Origin: Cristatella mucedo | Lineage: Eukaryota > Bryozoa > Phylactolaemata > Cristatellidae | Reading direction: 5' to 3' | DNA length: 64,000 nt | Assembly (NCBI GenBank): GCA_009760855.2 | Contig: WPIO01000028.1 | Location: 3,801,501-3,865,500 of the forward strand | Shown: positions 12,351-24,818 of the stretch, piece after piece | Layout: every line of letters starts with the position of its first letter | Numbering within the stretch: position 1 is the first letter of the stretch | Translations under genes and position numbers: made by a program | Notes under the pieces: generated by a model | The model's database searches: none | What the model saw: only the letters and a program-made list of their open reading frames with translations | What the model was told of the DNA's origin: nothing

Positions 12351-12854
12351 GGCTCACGTTGTGCACGAGTGTGAGTAGCTAGCTACATAGCTACAGACGG
12401 TCCAACCCGGTTCTCTTTTTTCCGTGGGCGATCTTCGTGTTGAAGGCCACCATGCGGCAGGTGCCAATCGGCAGGGCAGCCACAGCAGGCCTCAAGCAAG
12501 CCAAGTGCTAGTTCTCACAGGAGGTTCGCCAACGGCTAGTGACAAGGCGATTAGGGGAAGAGGGGGGGGGGTCGGAGACTGCAAATAGCTCGCCCAGATG
12601 GTCATAATAAGTATCACTATCGCGGCTGTAGATTTCGTTAACAAACGATAGCCAGCCGAGGCAGCAGCTACTGGCTGCCGGATAGTGACCAAGGGCTGGC
12701 AGGCTGCAGACGGGCGCGCCACCTAGCTCCTAGCACCTGGCATGCTACTACGTACGGCACGGCGGCTGCGGCCAGTCGGTGCTGAGTTCCGCTGTTGCCG
12801 CTGCTGATAGCCGGCTGCTGCGGCGGCTCTTCGAGCCTTCACAGAGTCTGTCTG

Positions 12855-12880
12855 TCTGTCCTCCTCCTCCTCCTCCCCCT
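12855..12880. repeat. (CTC)n trinucleotide repeat
   Basis: A short TCC/CTC run inside LHFPL2 intron 2, downstream of exon 2. Confidence 0.9.
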
Positions 12881-13182
12881 TACGTGCAGCTGAGGCGGGT
12901 GCGGTAGCGCAGACGCAGGCTTCGCTTCGGGAAAGGAACGGCCGGCATGTGCAGCAGCATGAGAAAAAGAATGACCTGGCGCCGAGGCACCCGCCCCCGC
13001 CCGACGTCTAGGTCCCTTGCTCCCTTTTATCTCCATAAGCACTACTTCGGGTAGTTTCGCTGCTGCCCGAAGGTCAACACCAACCAGCTCACGGGTCGGC
13101 CCACAGCGCATGCTTTTTTTTCTGGATGGCGAGACCTGGCGATCGGGCACGGTAAGATGGCGGCCGGTGGAAATGCACTCAC

Positions 13183-13302
13183 CTAGCTCACAGGCGCCGG
13201 GGTCGTATGCAGCCGCCTCTCCGCAGAACAGCACCAGGCGCATCTTCTGCGAAGCGCCCCAGCCGATCGGATACACGACCAGCGCTACCGTGAGCAGAAT
13301 GC
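13183..13302 (-). CDS. LHFPL2: LHFPL2-like tetraspan protein, exon 2
   Basis: A 120-base exon. The acceptor reads CTTGTTCTTTGAAG on the minus strand and the donor is GTGAGT. The first two bases complete the Gly split from exon 1. The exon encodes ILLTVALVVYPIGWG, the end of the third membrane helix with the family's YPxGWG motif. Then follows a short extracellular loop with two cysteines, FCGEAAAYDPGACELG, matching the YCG...PGDCSLG of vertebrate LHFPL2. The open frame continues upstream (MGLFFEG), but using it would lengthen the helix and leave no AG acceptor, so the internal AG is preferred. The phase is 1 at both ends. Confidence 0.87.
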
Positions 13303-15290
13303 CTTCAAAGAACAAGCCCATAGACAGATCGCCGGGTTCGGACAGCGCGTGGGCGGCGCGTGCAAGCTCGCCAGCTGGCTTTCTGGCAGGAGGGCGCCAG
13401 GTGGCTGCCCCAGCCGACAGCTTTCGCTGAATCCCAGCTAGAAGACAAGAATGCTGGTCTGAAGGAGGGCGATATCAGAGGCAAGCTGTCCGGCTGGCCA
13501 TGCGATAACAATTGTGAAGACCCTTTCCCACTGTGCCAAGCCGGCTGACAATGTGCTGGTTGGAAAAATAAGTATGGCCATAACCGCCTGCCAAACAAAT
13601 GCACAGACCACCTTCAGGTTTTACTAAAACCGTCTTCGATCAACTGGCAGAGGGAGTGGAAGTAAATGGGTTACCACGGATTTAGCCCTAGCAGCCACGG
13701 CAGCTTCAGGCAAGAACAACCAAATCAACCGGGTCACTGACAATGCATTCTGAACAAGGAGAGCTTCCAGCTCATTGGCGATCTCATTGGTTGGTTTGCT
13801 GACACCCTCTCCCTGCAGGGTTATGGTAGGCATTAATAACCACCTGGATGCAATACCCCACCCTCAGTGGTGGAGTTCTAACCTGGTGATGGGGCTACAC
13901 CAGTGCTAGCTAATAAGATCGCAGTAGGGGTCTCGTGACTTGGTCTTCTTAGAGAGTTGTCTTTTCTGTGAAGGTAGGAAGCCATTATGATTAGGTCCCT
14001 TGATTACTGAGCAAGCATCCCTTACCTTGGCCTACAAACCACACTGCATCTAGAGGAACAGTGTCGCTGCACGATGATCTGTTGAACAGTAATTATCAAT
14101 ATTACATCAGTATTAAGATATTTGTTTAACAACTACTTATAAGTGGTCTTATTAGAGAAGCTTGCAGAATACAGTAGCCAGTGTCTCCCTCCTTCCGTCA
14201 ACGACAGAATAGAGTGAGCAGGGCACGGGAGCCAAGGCGATGGAACGATTGCGCCGCTCGTGGGTGATCCAACTTCTTTGCACATTTTCTCAACTGCTAC
14301 AACGGCTGCAGCGGCTTGTGTTCACTACGGCTTACCTTGCAGTGAGTGGTCCACAGTCTGTGCTATGGAGGGAATCAACTCTGACCGTCTGTACACTGCT
14401 AGATAGTGGCCATCGAGAAAAGGCACCCAAGGCAACGTATTAGAGGTCATGAGGCAAATGGTCAGCAGCTACTTTGGGATTAAAGTGGTCAGATCCAACG
14501 GCTCAAAGCACCCGCATTAAAGTTGAGTAACTTGGTCACTTTCAGCCAGCGGCCAGTACCATGGTTGGCAGCGCATACGAGCTTCGGCTTGCATAACTAC
14601 TGAGCCACTCAACACCGACTCTCTCAGATTCGATACTCAAGCACGATAACCGATAAGCACGATAACACGATAGCCGATTTTAAGCTCCCTATTAGGTTAT
14701 GGGAGCCTATCTGGTGTTGCCCCCAGGCCCAAATGTACGATGGTTGGGCTGGGGGCGCATACTGCATTGGCCTAGCAGAAGTCAAAAATGAATTCAGAAC
14801 ATTCAGAATGAATAGCTATTTATAATAATGCATTCACCACAGTTAAATCATTCCAACAGTGGTAATATTTAGCAACACGTGGAACAACTGAGTCCGGTGG
14901 CAAATGCACTTACCAACCGGCTGCAGCTCAAGTGATATTTTTGGCAGATTGGTTGGTTGGTCTTACTTTTGGGCAATCTTATAAGCACGTGGTCTTTCTG
15001 TCTGAGCACCGATGTATTTCTTGCCCGCGAGGGCAAACTGCCCATGGATGGTAGAAAGACAATTAAACAACTGCTGACTGCTAATCATGTCCAGCAGTCT
15101 GGTCCCCCACTCAGGGCCATCGGAGGCTAGCCCACAGGTAAAGGTACATACAACCAAGATGCCCCTCTCCTGAGAGCTTTCGATGGCAAACCCTTTTTGC
15201 CAGCAAGCACGGTCAGTGGCACATGCAAGCTGCTACTTTTTATGTGATACTGGGGAGGAGCTCCCAGCCTCTTTTCCAAGACACACCTAC
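13303..15290 (-). other. Intron 1 of the LHFPL2-like gene
   Basis: About 2 kb between a GTAGGT donor and the exon 2 acceptor. I see no other gene or clear repeat inside it. The second intron (13182 to 9837) contains LINE-B, SINE-1 and SINE-2 copies. Confidence 0.6.
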
Positions 15291-15726
15291 CTGCTATGCC
15301 TTGTACGAGCCCGCACACGGTGAAGATACTTTTGCCGAACACGGTGCGCAAGCACAGGCTGAGCAGTGCTGCGATGGCGGCGACCGACAGCAGGCTGCCG
15401 CCGATGCCCATTATGATGAGGCAGGCCTGCCACGCCACCGGAAACTCCTCGTCGGGCGAGCCGATGCTGGCCGCGTACGAAGCGCAACTGTAGGAGTCTC
15501 GTCTGATGCCGAGATGGTGCAGCAGAGTGCATCGGTTGTACAGTCCCATCGACGGCCTCGGCAGAGTCAGGAGTGCTACCGAGTCATTTGTGAGTGCCGG
15601 CAGCCGCAGGTCATGGCCAATGAGCCACTTTGGAGTGACGATGGCGGTGGCAACAAGCAGGCAAGCACCAATGCTCAGCAAGGTCCACAGCAAAGACAAG
15701 CATGTGACGATGATGTGAAAAGACAT
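15291..15726 (-). CDS. LHFPL2: LHFPL2-like tetraspan protein, exon 1 (N-terminus)
   Basis: It encodes the first 145 residues of a four-helix membrane protein of the LHFP-like family, which is related in fold to claudins and PMP22. The start at 15726 (MSFHIIVTC) is preferred over one four codons upstream because vertebrate LHFPL2 begins MCHVIVTC. Visible parts: helix 1 at about residues 12-32, then TPKWLIG, an extracellular loop with MGLYNRC and YSCASYA (two conserved Cys), helix 2 at about 100-125, and the family signature KSIFTVCGLVQGIAG. That signature ends exactly at a GTAGGTGTG donor in phase 1. Spliced to exons 2 and 3 the protein is about 232 residues, close to the 228 of human LHFPL2. 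Its molecular function is poorly known in any animal; a plasma- or endomembrane location is expected. Confidence 0.9.
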
Positions 15727-15799
15727 GCCGTCTGTCATCGAGGCTACCCGCCTGTCTGGCAGAGGTGCCGGTGATGACGTGTTGCTTGCTCACCAGACT

Positions 15800-17950
15800 G
15801 CTCTCTCTCTCCCCGTCTTGCTGTCCTTCGAGATGCTGCTAGTCGGTGTCTGCAGACGAAGCCGTAGGCATCAGCATTGGCAGTCTGCTCGGCAGGCAGC
15901 TGATAAAAGGGAGCAGATGATAAGACACTTCTCTGTAAAATTCACGAGGTCATAACAATCTTATGATCGAGCAAATGAATTATTGCTCTGCTGGGCTCAC
16001 TGGAGACTTGCCGATACAGTTGCTGCAGAGCACAACATGGGTCCCAAAGGTCAGCGAAGTGGCAAGAACAATGGCCACACGAGCTTATGACAGAATGCAT
16101 GCTCGATAGCAATGACAGTGGTCTCTCATTCCCGGAAAGCAATTGCATCCGGAAATTTCTAAAGGCATCGAATGTTCCTTGCTGCAGGTCCATTGTGTGA
16201 GGGGCTGGTTATTGACCACGAGTATGCCTACATGACCAGAAGTTAGCTTTATTGCTAGCCAGTGAAAAATAGAAGGCTGCCACCTTCGACCAAGTGTCAG
16301 CACAGCAACTCAGCTTCACGGGCAGTGCCACCAAAAACTTATGGGGGAGGAGTGAGTTGAGTCAAAGTCGATAGCTTTGATTGCCTACCACCAACAAGCC
16401 ATCCGAAAGCCTCGGCTTGCTTCCCAATCTGCACGTGCAGATTTATATTGGGGCCGGGTCGGCTTTCACCCAACTCTTATCTGCAACTGTCGGCCTGAGT
16501 CCAGCCACCAGGGGAGCACTGGACACTTGCCATGGCATAGGCATAATCAAAGGCCATGTGCCAGCAGCCTGTGCAACCCAGGCCTTGCCAGCACGTTGTG
16601 GCAGCAAGAGTAATTGACTTGTGCAGCTGGCATGTCTAGCTCAGGAGACAGAGTAGGGTAGATCTGATGAGCCCAGAGGCTTCAACAGCCTCTTCGGTCC
16701 TCATTCCTCTGTGGTCATCCTCATGGGCTAGCCGGTCCTGTTGCCTGATGCTTTGCCCGGCTCTCCTCCATCGTCCTGCACTATGCATTTGTGGATGCTT
16801 GACACCAGACAGATTGTAAAGCCCTTGGGCATCAGGGGCTCCGAACGTGCTGCTTTGGCGGTCCATACACTTTATTCATGAACTGTGGCAGCCACGTCGG
16901 TTTCTTTTCGACCCAAGGCCCAAGCTTGCATTGGCTTACCTGTGAACATCAGAACTAGACATAAAATGTGGATACCAGACAAAGAAAATTCATGTTGTTA
17001 CAGATGGACACATTGCAGGGTCAGACCCAGATCATGATCAGCGGAGTGCTGACTTGCTGCTTGACCTGCTCCTTCGAAGCAGTCGAAACCTCCTCCGAGT
17101 CAGTCGAAACGGATCTGGGGCCCAGTGACACCCCTCGGTATGCCTATGCATGCCACGATCATCGTTGGAGGAGGCCTGGGTGAGATTGTAGCATCCAATC
17201 AGCAAGCATACAGCATTAAGAGTGACCGAGTTGGAGCAGAAGGGATGCCAGCAGCGAGCTGCCACGAACCGTGGCACAGTGTGCTGCGCTTGTGCACGGA
17301 TGCACACGAGCTAATTTGGGTCTGTCCTTATGCTTGTGCACCAGCCAATACCCAAAGCACCATAACCAAATAATGCAGACCCTGAACTGAGGGAGGCCAT
17401 ACACGGTGATGCACTTAGCAGAAGTAAGTAGGCAGCCAGCACTAGTGTCAACGAGCGGTGGCAGGAGCCACCGTGCCGACTGTCCACCCATTCACAGTGC
17501 CCATGAAGTGCCTCTTGGCAAGGTGGGCAGGGAAGGCAACTTGGGTAGGAAAGCAGGCTCAAATACAAATACGGTTGACAAAGGATGAGTAAGGACTCCA
17601 GGAAGGGTATTGACAGCAGATGACGGATGAGTCAACAGCACACACCGGACGATCGTCAAAAGCACTAAAAACAAGAGCAATGAGTTAGACTTGCTTACAA
17701 GCTGCCCTGCCACTGCCACCCACCCTAGCAGCACTCGGTGGCATCTAGATAGGATCTGTCTGCAAAAGAATTGATCAGGTGATGTGGAACAGCATTGCCA
17801 ATACAGCAGACCAGCCCTGCTTACAGGTGTGAGGAAAGAAGGGTTGGTGCAGTACAAACCACCAGGGCCTTGCCATCATATCTGCTATATACTGCTTATT
17901 TCAAGCTTGTCCTTATGCTCTGCTGCTCTGGTTTGGCCCCATTTCACTTA
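15800..17950. other. No gene recognised (LHFPL2 upstream flank)
   Basis: This presumably includes the promoter and 5' UTR of the minus-strand LHFPL2-like gene. There is a pyrimidine-rich TCTCTCTCTC stretch near 15800, but no clear TATA box or exon. Open frames are short and overlapping. Confidence 0.35.
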
Positions 17951-17954
17951 CCGA

Positions 17955-18050
17955 CAGCGGTTAAGGCGATCGCTGTTAAACGACAAGGTTCGTGGGCTCG
18001 AGCCCAGGATAAATATTTTGAGTTCTCTGAGTGTGCTATACAAATTAAGC
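17955..18050 (+). mobile_element. SINE-1-like fragment
   Basis: A box-A-like AGCGGTTAAGGCGATCGC, a box-B-like GTGGGCTCGAGCCC, then GAGTTCTCTGAGTGTGCTATACAAA, the SINE-1/LINE-A type tail. The middle is shortened. Confidence 0.6.
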
Positions 18051-18059
18051 ATTTTTTGT

Positions 18060-19700
18060 TCTGGTGACTGCTCAAGCTGCCTGATCATGGTCTCGGTTAT
18101 GGCCGACGAAGTTAAGTAAGTATTGTGCCTTTGCCAAGGAGGCCTGGCAGGTACCCGGTGAACAGCCAGAGTAAGTAAGCGTTTACTGAAGCTGCACTGA
18201 TTCATAAATCCATCGATGTGGTCGGAGCTAAACTTGATAGTCTCGGGATGAGGCAAGAGCTACAGAACAAGCAGTAGCCCGATCTCCTGAGAAAGCACTT
18301 AAGAACTGACCAAAAACATGGTAGCTGATTTACTCAGCTGTCACTCAAGCAATCCAATATTGACACGGCCATTGCCAGACAGAGATTTCTCTCTTGCAGA
18401 CATCAGCCTTGAACAATGTCAGCTGATTTTCTGAAGCCGAGACAAATTTTTGTGAAGACAAGTAGGTGCTTCGCCGGTCCATTTGGGTGACATCATAGTC
18501 ATTTTTACGGTCTAGTCTTCTGTTGGAAAACGTTGCGTGGTAGATGTGTTACGTATCAGGCAACAGTATGGTCACATGAGGAGACCGGGGCTCGGTGAGA
18601 GCAATTTCAGTTGTAAGCCACCAGCCAACCGGTGAGCACAGAGACCGTGCCAATGCAAGTAATTTTAAAAAGTAAAGTTTGGTAATACATGCACTTATTG
18701 TGACTAGCAGGTAAGCATCAGAGCTCCACAAAACACCCTGGCAGCTTTCTGGCCTCACGAGACCTTCGATCCATACACAAACACAGTAATATCTCTGAAG
18801 GGCAGCTGGACCAGGCCATGGAATTGAGCTGCACGGCATGCCAGGCTGAGTTCCAGCCCTCCCAGCCGTGCTTGTGGCCATGTCCCGAGTGGGCATGTCT
18901 GAACATCCTGCTGCTGCTGGGCATGCTTCCTGTCTGCGGTGCTACAGTGGTCTAGTGGCCCTCCATGCAAAATCCCTGTTCGGGATTCAGAGACTGCAGT
19001 GAACAACTAGAGTCGGTTACACTGATCAGCAGGCATCAAGAGCCGTTTGTGGGAGAGGCTGATGAGCCGGACGATGAGCATCTAGCAGCACTGGCATCCA
19101 AAGTCGACTATGAGTAGATGGACTCGGCCACATCCAGGCATCAGTCCAAAAGATTGCCCTAGGAGGCGAGAATGCCGTCAAAGGCAGCAAGCTGCACAGC
19201 TCTGACCACGAACTGCATGCACGCCCACAATGTGGCCAGCGCACGATCAGCACATCACCGGCTGGCTCAGCTGCAGCCCTTGATCTTGCATGCAGTGGCC
19301 CATCATATCAGGGCTAATAAACCATGCCTTCTGGGACCTGAGGGGGGCTAGAGGTTGGCCTATTGCAGTAGGTGACTCAAACCAACGTTTTATTTGGCTT
19401 GCCACTGAGCTGCATTTTTCTTGGCTTGGTACTAGATGACCGGCATCTTGGGCAATCTACTAAATTGCAAGAGCTTAATTGCCTTCTGTCACATCCCACT
19501 TACAGACTAATGGCCACAAGATTGCCTCTGCCAGACAGGTACTGTCCACACGATCAATTGTTTATAATAACTCAGCGACTGCTGCTGCCCGACCTTCTAG
19601 GACTGTCGGAATAAGTCGATTGGGTCAGTACTGCCCGCTGGACATCAGCCTGCAGCACTGCCTACACACCTGCAAGCCTCCACTGCGTGCATGCACGTGT
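18060..19700. other. No gene recognised
   Basis: I see no exon, RNA gene or repeat family that I can support. Confidence 0.3.
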
Positions 19701-19704
19701 GTAT

Positions 19705-20215
19705 CGCCGTCTGTAACTCCACAAAGCCACCCAGACTATGTGGGTGTTAGACAGCCGAGTTTGAATAGCTCACTCAGAGCCTAAGTGGCTTTCGGTCCCA
19801 GTTCGGTAACTAGCAGACAGACTTACTCATGCAACAAAGAAAAAGTGAGAAGCATTGCTGAGTCAGGATAGCAGTTTCGGTAGTGAGTAAGCATGGAAGT
19901 ACAGCTCAGGACGGCTAGAAATGATGTGCCACAGTCAGCAGCAGGAGAAGTAGATGTCACTTCGTATGAACTGTGGAAGTGAGTTCCACAGCCTAGGATA
20001 TGCAGAGTAAAGGCTTCTGTCGCAACGGTCTTTAAGCATAGGAACAGAATAGCTAATTATTGTCGATAAAGGACCTGATTGCACGAGAAGGCTGAAACCG
20101 GGGCATTAGGTCAGCTAGGCATGGAGCCAAGCAGTGGCAAACCTTGTGGGTAAGTGTAAGAACTTTACTCTGCATCCGTTGATCAACCAGCAGCTAATCA
20201 AACTCTTTCAGCAAG
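19705..20215 (-). mobile_element. LINE-B 3' region
   Basis: In reverse complement it runs from GGTTGATCAACGGATGCAGAG through the C-terminal remnant (GCTGTGGAACTCACTTCCAC) into the 3' UTR. It ends with the TTTGTGGAGTTACAG tail at 19705-19725. Degenerate. Confidence 0.75.
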
Positions 20216-21065
20216 GAAGACGCGTGGTCAAACCTCTGGGATTTGTAAACTAGCCTTGCAGTCATACACACCACCAGTTGCAGTGGCCTAGTGGCGTTTT
20301 TTAGCTGCCGAGCCAAAATGGAATCTCATCTGTCTAGCCCGACTCTTCTCAACAGCTTCCCCTCTGTCGCTCGGCCGGCCACCATCAGCCAGTCATCCTA
20401 CAAGTTGATGGCTCGTCGGTGGCTCATACGTCTCGCCTTCTAAGCTCAGTGCCGACTGTCTGTCTTCGGCTAGATGTAGAAAAACTTGTGCTTGCATGCA
20501 GCACACCATGCGGTAATCGATAGCCTGTACATTTTCGACATGGATCGTCTTGGGAAAGGGGAGGGACGGAATGGACAGACAGCTGGCTGGCAGAGCTCGA
20601 TCGACCGGCCGACTGTTCAGCCGAGACCGGAACATAGAAAGGTGCCCGTCCCGGTGACAAGTCAGCATTTCCCATGGGCTGGGCGACAATGGCTGTCAGC
20701 ATTGTTCCAAACAGCTTGTCGAGAGGCTATAAATATGCCAATGACTTTTGCTCTTTCAAGCTGGCTCTTCGGTGACAAAAAGTGAAGCCACGTAAAATAA
20801 AAAGTGGTCAATACACTACGGTATTAGCATCAGGTATCAGTCGATATCTTCCATTGTATCCAGACGTCGGAGCTAGCCCAGGCCAAGTGAGAAGCAGTGG
20901 GACAGCTGCAGTGCTTGAATTGCAGAAGTAGGTCCTCTCAACCATCCATCCCTTCCCTTCCCATCCCTTCCCAAGAAGCAAGAGGCCTTCCTGAAGTTAA
21001 AGAGATGAACGTCGACCTGCAGAGCCAAAGAAATGCACAGCACTCTTTTGCCTGCTCACCAGACC
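20216..21065. other. No gene recognised
   Basis: No supported feature. A short TCCCTTCCC-type pyrimidine repeat lies at 20945-20970. Confidence 0.3.
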
Positions 21066-21069
21066 GGTG

Positions 21070-21226
21070 TGCAGTTCTACTGTTTGACCCTAGGTCACTT
21101 ACCGTGAATCTAGTTCGATTCCTGCTGTGGGCGATCTTTTTTTGCCCACCGAAAGTGATGGTAATAGCAGCAAATGTTTTTCTGCTGCCATATAGATGAG
21201 TCTGTTGAATCAGCCAAGTTTTTTTA
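21070..21226 (+). mobile_element. SINE-2 copy
   Basis: A box B AGTTCGATTCCTGC, the body GTGGGCGATCTTTTTTTGCCC, CTGCCATATAGATGAG and the end CTGTTGAATCAGCC, followed by a T run. This matches the SINE-2 copies at 39395 and 58018. Confidence 0.65.
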
Positions 21227-21429
21227 GCCCATACTTGTCTTCGGACTTTCCAACTTTTAAAACCCTTCTTCATTCCCCACCTCTCAATCTCTCTCTCTCT
21301 CTCCCTCTCTTGAAGTTGTAAGAGTAGCTCTTGGATATCGAGCACAGACAGTATGGGAGCCTTTTTTAAGAGGACATTCACCGGAACCCCTTTAAAGAGG
21401 AAGGAAGGCTGACCACTGCCTAAAACAAG

Positions 21430-23300
21430 ACAACGGTGCGAAGCACCATGAACTGCGCCTTCGTCGGCCGAACTAAAACCTGCCGAGTGTCCGTCTATTA
21501 TCGAAGCTACACGTGCCTTGGTTTTCAGCCGGAGTTAATCCGTTCGGCTGTTTCATCTGCCGAAGCAGCAGCCAGCCAGCCGAGGATCAACTTGACGTTC
21601 AGCAGCCGCAGAACGGTCCTGTTGATTGACTGCCAGCAGCGTAGTGTGGAGCTGTATGCTACCGTCGCCTGGCTTCCTTCCTGGCTTCATTCGCACCGCT
21701 CGCGGACGACCGCCTGCATAAATAGTGCTTCATGGCCGTTGAAAAATTTGTGGGAATTAACCGTTCGTTCGTGTCGACGTGACGTGGCCACTGCTGCCAC
21801 GGGATGTTGGCAACGCGTGCCCTCACTCCAAAGAGCTCAAGTCTACCGAGCTTTTGCCCCGAGCGTTCGACTCTCTCCACCGACCACCCACCGCCGACTC
21901 TCTCGTCGCGCGGGGACATTAAAAAGGCTGCCGCAGCTTCTGCGACTGCTGCTACTGCTAGCGCAACTAGTTTCTCTCGCTCATACGAAATCGGCCGCCT
22001 GCGTATAAGAGCCAAGCCCGACCGACCCTGTACGCAGTGCTCCGTAGGGCGTACGGCCGGCCGAAGCCGGCGCATGGCCTGACCGACTCGCGCCCACAGT
22101 CGACGCCCCTACGATGGCCACGAGCGCTACGACCTCAGCTTTAGGGTACGCCGGAGAAGTGCCCAGCGGCAAGTGAACCTTGCAGATGCACTCTATTCGC
22201 GAAGGCGCCTCGCAGCAAAGAACGCAGCCGCAGATCGGTCCGTTTGAAATCGGCTCCAAAAAGCCGCCTGCATGCCGGCCGACGCACGACCCCACCCCCG
22301 GCGTTAGGACAATTTTGCCGCTGCCGCAGCCTCGAGCTCAAGAGACGAACGTAGTTGCCTTAGCAGCGCTTCGAGCGGGGCGCAGCGAATGGCGATATAT
22401 ATCCGAAATGAAGTCCCGTTCAATGGATGGAATAGTGGCTCCAACTGCAGGTGCAAAAGTGCATAAAAGTAAGAACAAATGCCGCGAACGCGACCACCAG
22501 CCGCCCGCCCCCTCCCAGCTAAAAGCTGGACTCCAGCCCGGCAAAGATTCGCTCTCAACGCAACAATGAAAAATTCCGTGGAGTGACATTAGCGATAAAA
22601 CTAACTACGCACGAGCCATACCTGCAAAATATAGGCCTCAACGGAGGAAGAGTGTTACAGTCCGCAAAACGGCGACGAACGAGACCGGCCAGCAGAATGA
22701 GCGAGGGGCGGTCGCAGCCACCTGACGTCTGCTACGAGTGACCGGATAACGTACTGGCGTCACGCTTGTGTGGGCGGTCGCCCACATGGTTGACTCCAGC
22801 GCCTAGCTTGAGAGAAGGCCGCCGCGGTTTATACGATATCGACTCCATAGAGCTAGTCACTGCTCGCTTTAGACAGCAGGGGCGAAATGTTGCCATCTTT
22901 AGCGAGAGTGAACGTGGCGGTGGCGCTTAGCATGGCGCTTCTGGGACTCGGAACGTCCGGGACGGCAACGCAGGTGTGTACGCATGTTGCGACACCCCAG
23001 GAGCTCGTTCGGGAAGGCTCTACTTGCACGCGCACTCGGGAATGTTGAGCCTCTCTATTCGCAGACGAGCACTCTTTTATCCGCTGTATAATAGCTTAAT
23101 TAAACGGGTAGAATGTCCGAGCTCGGAGTTACCGGAAGTTGGGTTTACCCGATTCTGGGACCGGTATAACTTATCGAATACCGCGCGGGTGCTGAGTGAT
23201 AGTTTTGTGCACGGCTGTGTTCAAAGCGCAACTCTTGCGAGCTCGAAATGAGTACGTTCCCTCGCGAAAGACTGACGCGAGGACAGTCCCGTTACCGGTT
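21430..23300. promoter_or_regulatory. CpG-dense region, possible promoter
   Basis: CpG dinucleotides are visibly much denser here than in most of the window, with long stretches free of LINE or SINE sequence. It contains a TATA-like TTTATAC near 22827 and, about 60 bases on, a signal-peptide-like first exon (22887-22973). It could serve the plus-strand QPCT gene, a divergent minus-strand gene, or both. Long open frames on both strands are expected from GC-rich DNA and I recognise none of them. Confidence 0.4.
22887..22973 (+). CDS. Candidate first exon encoding a signal peptide (possibly QPCT exon 1)
   Basis: Twenty-nine codons from an ATG with G at -3 read MLPSLARVNVAVALSMALLG and end GTATQ immediately before a GTGTGT donor in phase 0. 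The basic-hydrophobic pattern fits a cleavable signal peptide or short signal anchor, as expected for a secreted or Golgi enzyme. The next recognised QPCT exon (38047) also starts in phase 0, but an intermediate exon of roughly 50-70 codons would be needed and was not found. The link to QPCT is inference. The exon may belong to another gene or be chance in GC-rich DNA. Confidence 0.3.
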
Positions 23301-24340
23301 CCACCATATGCTGGTAATTTGGGCCGCAACTAGCCTTTGCTGTGGTGACGCTGACCCGCAATTAAACTGACTTTACTGCGAAAATTGCTGGTTTTATAAT
23401 TTTCGCCAACTTTGCGGGCTGTATGCAACCTTGGCGTCTGCTATCCCTTACGATTCTATGCTTGTCCGCAGGTAATTACTGAGGAGCCTCCTGCCGGCAA
23501 TCGTGAGAGCTAGCACAAAGAACTAGTAAAAAGAGCTAGTAAATCTATCCACTGGTGCGGTCTCATCAGTGGCCATTATGGGATGATTTTCGCATGTACC
23601 GTGGCGAGGCTTGTGGGCACACCGGTGTGATACAGTTACGGAGATTTACGTCTAAATAAGCACACCAACATGCGTATCTGTAAAAGTAGTCGGTGATACT
23701 AAACAGCTTCGCTTGTTTAGTTATACTGTCGGGCCCCTCATGCCCGATGCAGCCCTAGGCATCTCTGCTTAGGTTCGAGTGTCGTTGTTCTGGCTAGCCA
23801 CTGTTTGCACGAACTGGTCCAAGAGAGAGGAAATCACTGAAGCTGTTGATCCACGAATGAATAGCAATATGGATGGGGGGGGGGCTCGGTCGGAAAACCA
23901 AAACTTTTGATCTCAGGCTGGATGAAGTGTCATGACGCATGCCTTCATGGAATCTCGCTAGGCTGCCATCGTGGGCAGGCCTTTCTGTTTGAAAAGTATG
24001 TGCCAAATGGTGAATGCTGGTAGCAGCTTCAGCATGAATGTATCACTGCTAGTGATCCTTATTGGATAGCACGTTCAGCTGAGGTCTCAGGGAACTTTAC
24101 CTCGTCTGCGGTTGCTCGTTGGAAGCCAGCAAAATGGACCCGAGAAGTACTAACATTTGGCATATACTGAACAGGTTATGTGCCTCGTGAAAAAATGCTC
24201 ATGTTCAGGATTGTCCCACGGACATATGCTTAGGTTTCTAGTTCAACAAGCGAAGCATGTGGCTTGTGGTAGCTATCTAAGATGTGGAATGCCCTGCATG
24301 TTCTCAAGCAATGTATTGACTCTACTACAAGGTTCTGTCA
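23301..24340. other. No gene recognised
   Basis: No supported feature apart from a G run near 23875-23884. Confidence 0.3.
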
Positions 24341-24344
24341 CTCA

Positions 24345-24818
24345 CTTTTAGGTCTCTTCACTTTCTGGCTCCAGCTCACCTATCAGAACTAGTCCCCTCC
24401 AGGCCAAGCATCGTATGACTCACTTTTCAGGCTCAAATCATGTAGCTATACCTCGTACGAAGGTCAAATCCTTTGCCTTTGGTTCGTATGCTCCCAGAGC
24501 GTGGAACTCACTCCCACCAGACGTCACGACATCTCCTGACATAAGAACATTTAAAAAGAAGCATACAACATCTGTTTATTGGGTCCTTGTGATTTGTCAT
24601 TTGCATGCTTCAGAATGCTGACACTGTGCATGCTACCACTAACCATGTTTTAAATGTTTACACTGTGCATGTCACCTCTAACCCTATCATGCTTGTTGAC
24701 ATTGTTCATGTTACCACTAATCATCTGATCACGCTTGCCTTACAAAATATATAAAGTGCCTAGAAAGAGATTCAGTTCTGTGAGAGCACTATATAAATGT
24801 ATTATTATTATTATTGAA
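24345..24818 (+). mobile_element. LINE-A 3' fragment
   Basis: It contains the degraded RT C-terminus (GCTCCAGCTCACCTATCAGA, then TCCTTTGCCTTTGGTTCGTA and GCGTGGAACTCACTCCC) and the LINE-A 3' UTR with repeated CTGTGCATG units. The hairpin tail follows (AGTGCCTAGAAAGAGATTCA, then GAGAGCACTATATAAATG) and the (ATT)n end. Confidence 0.8.

Noticed and set aside
15223-15774. 183-codon plus-strand open frame
   Set aside because: Antisense shadow of LHFPL2 exon 1, whose protein similarity is unambiguous.
21436-22008. 190-codon plus-strand frame and overlapping minus-strand 138-codon frame
   Set aside because: Overlapping long frames on both strands are expected in GC-rich DNA; no recognisable domain, start context or splice logic.
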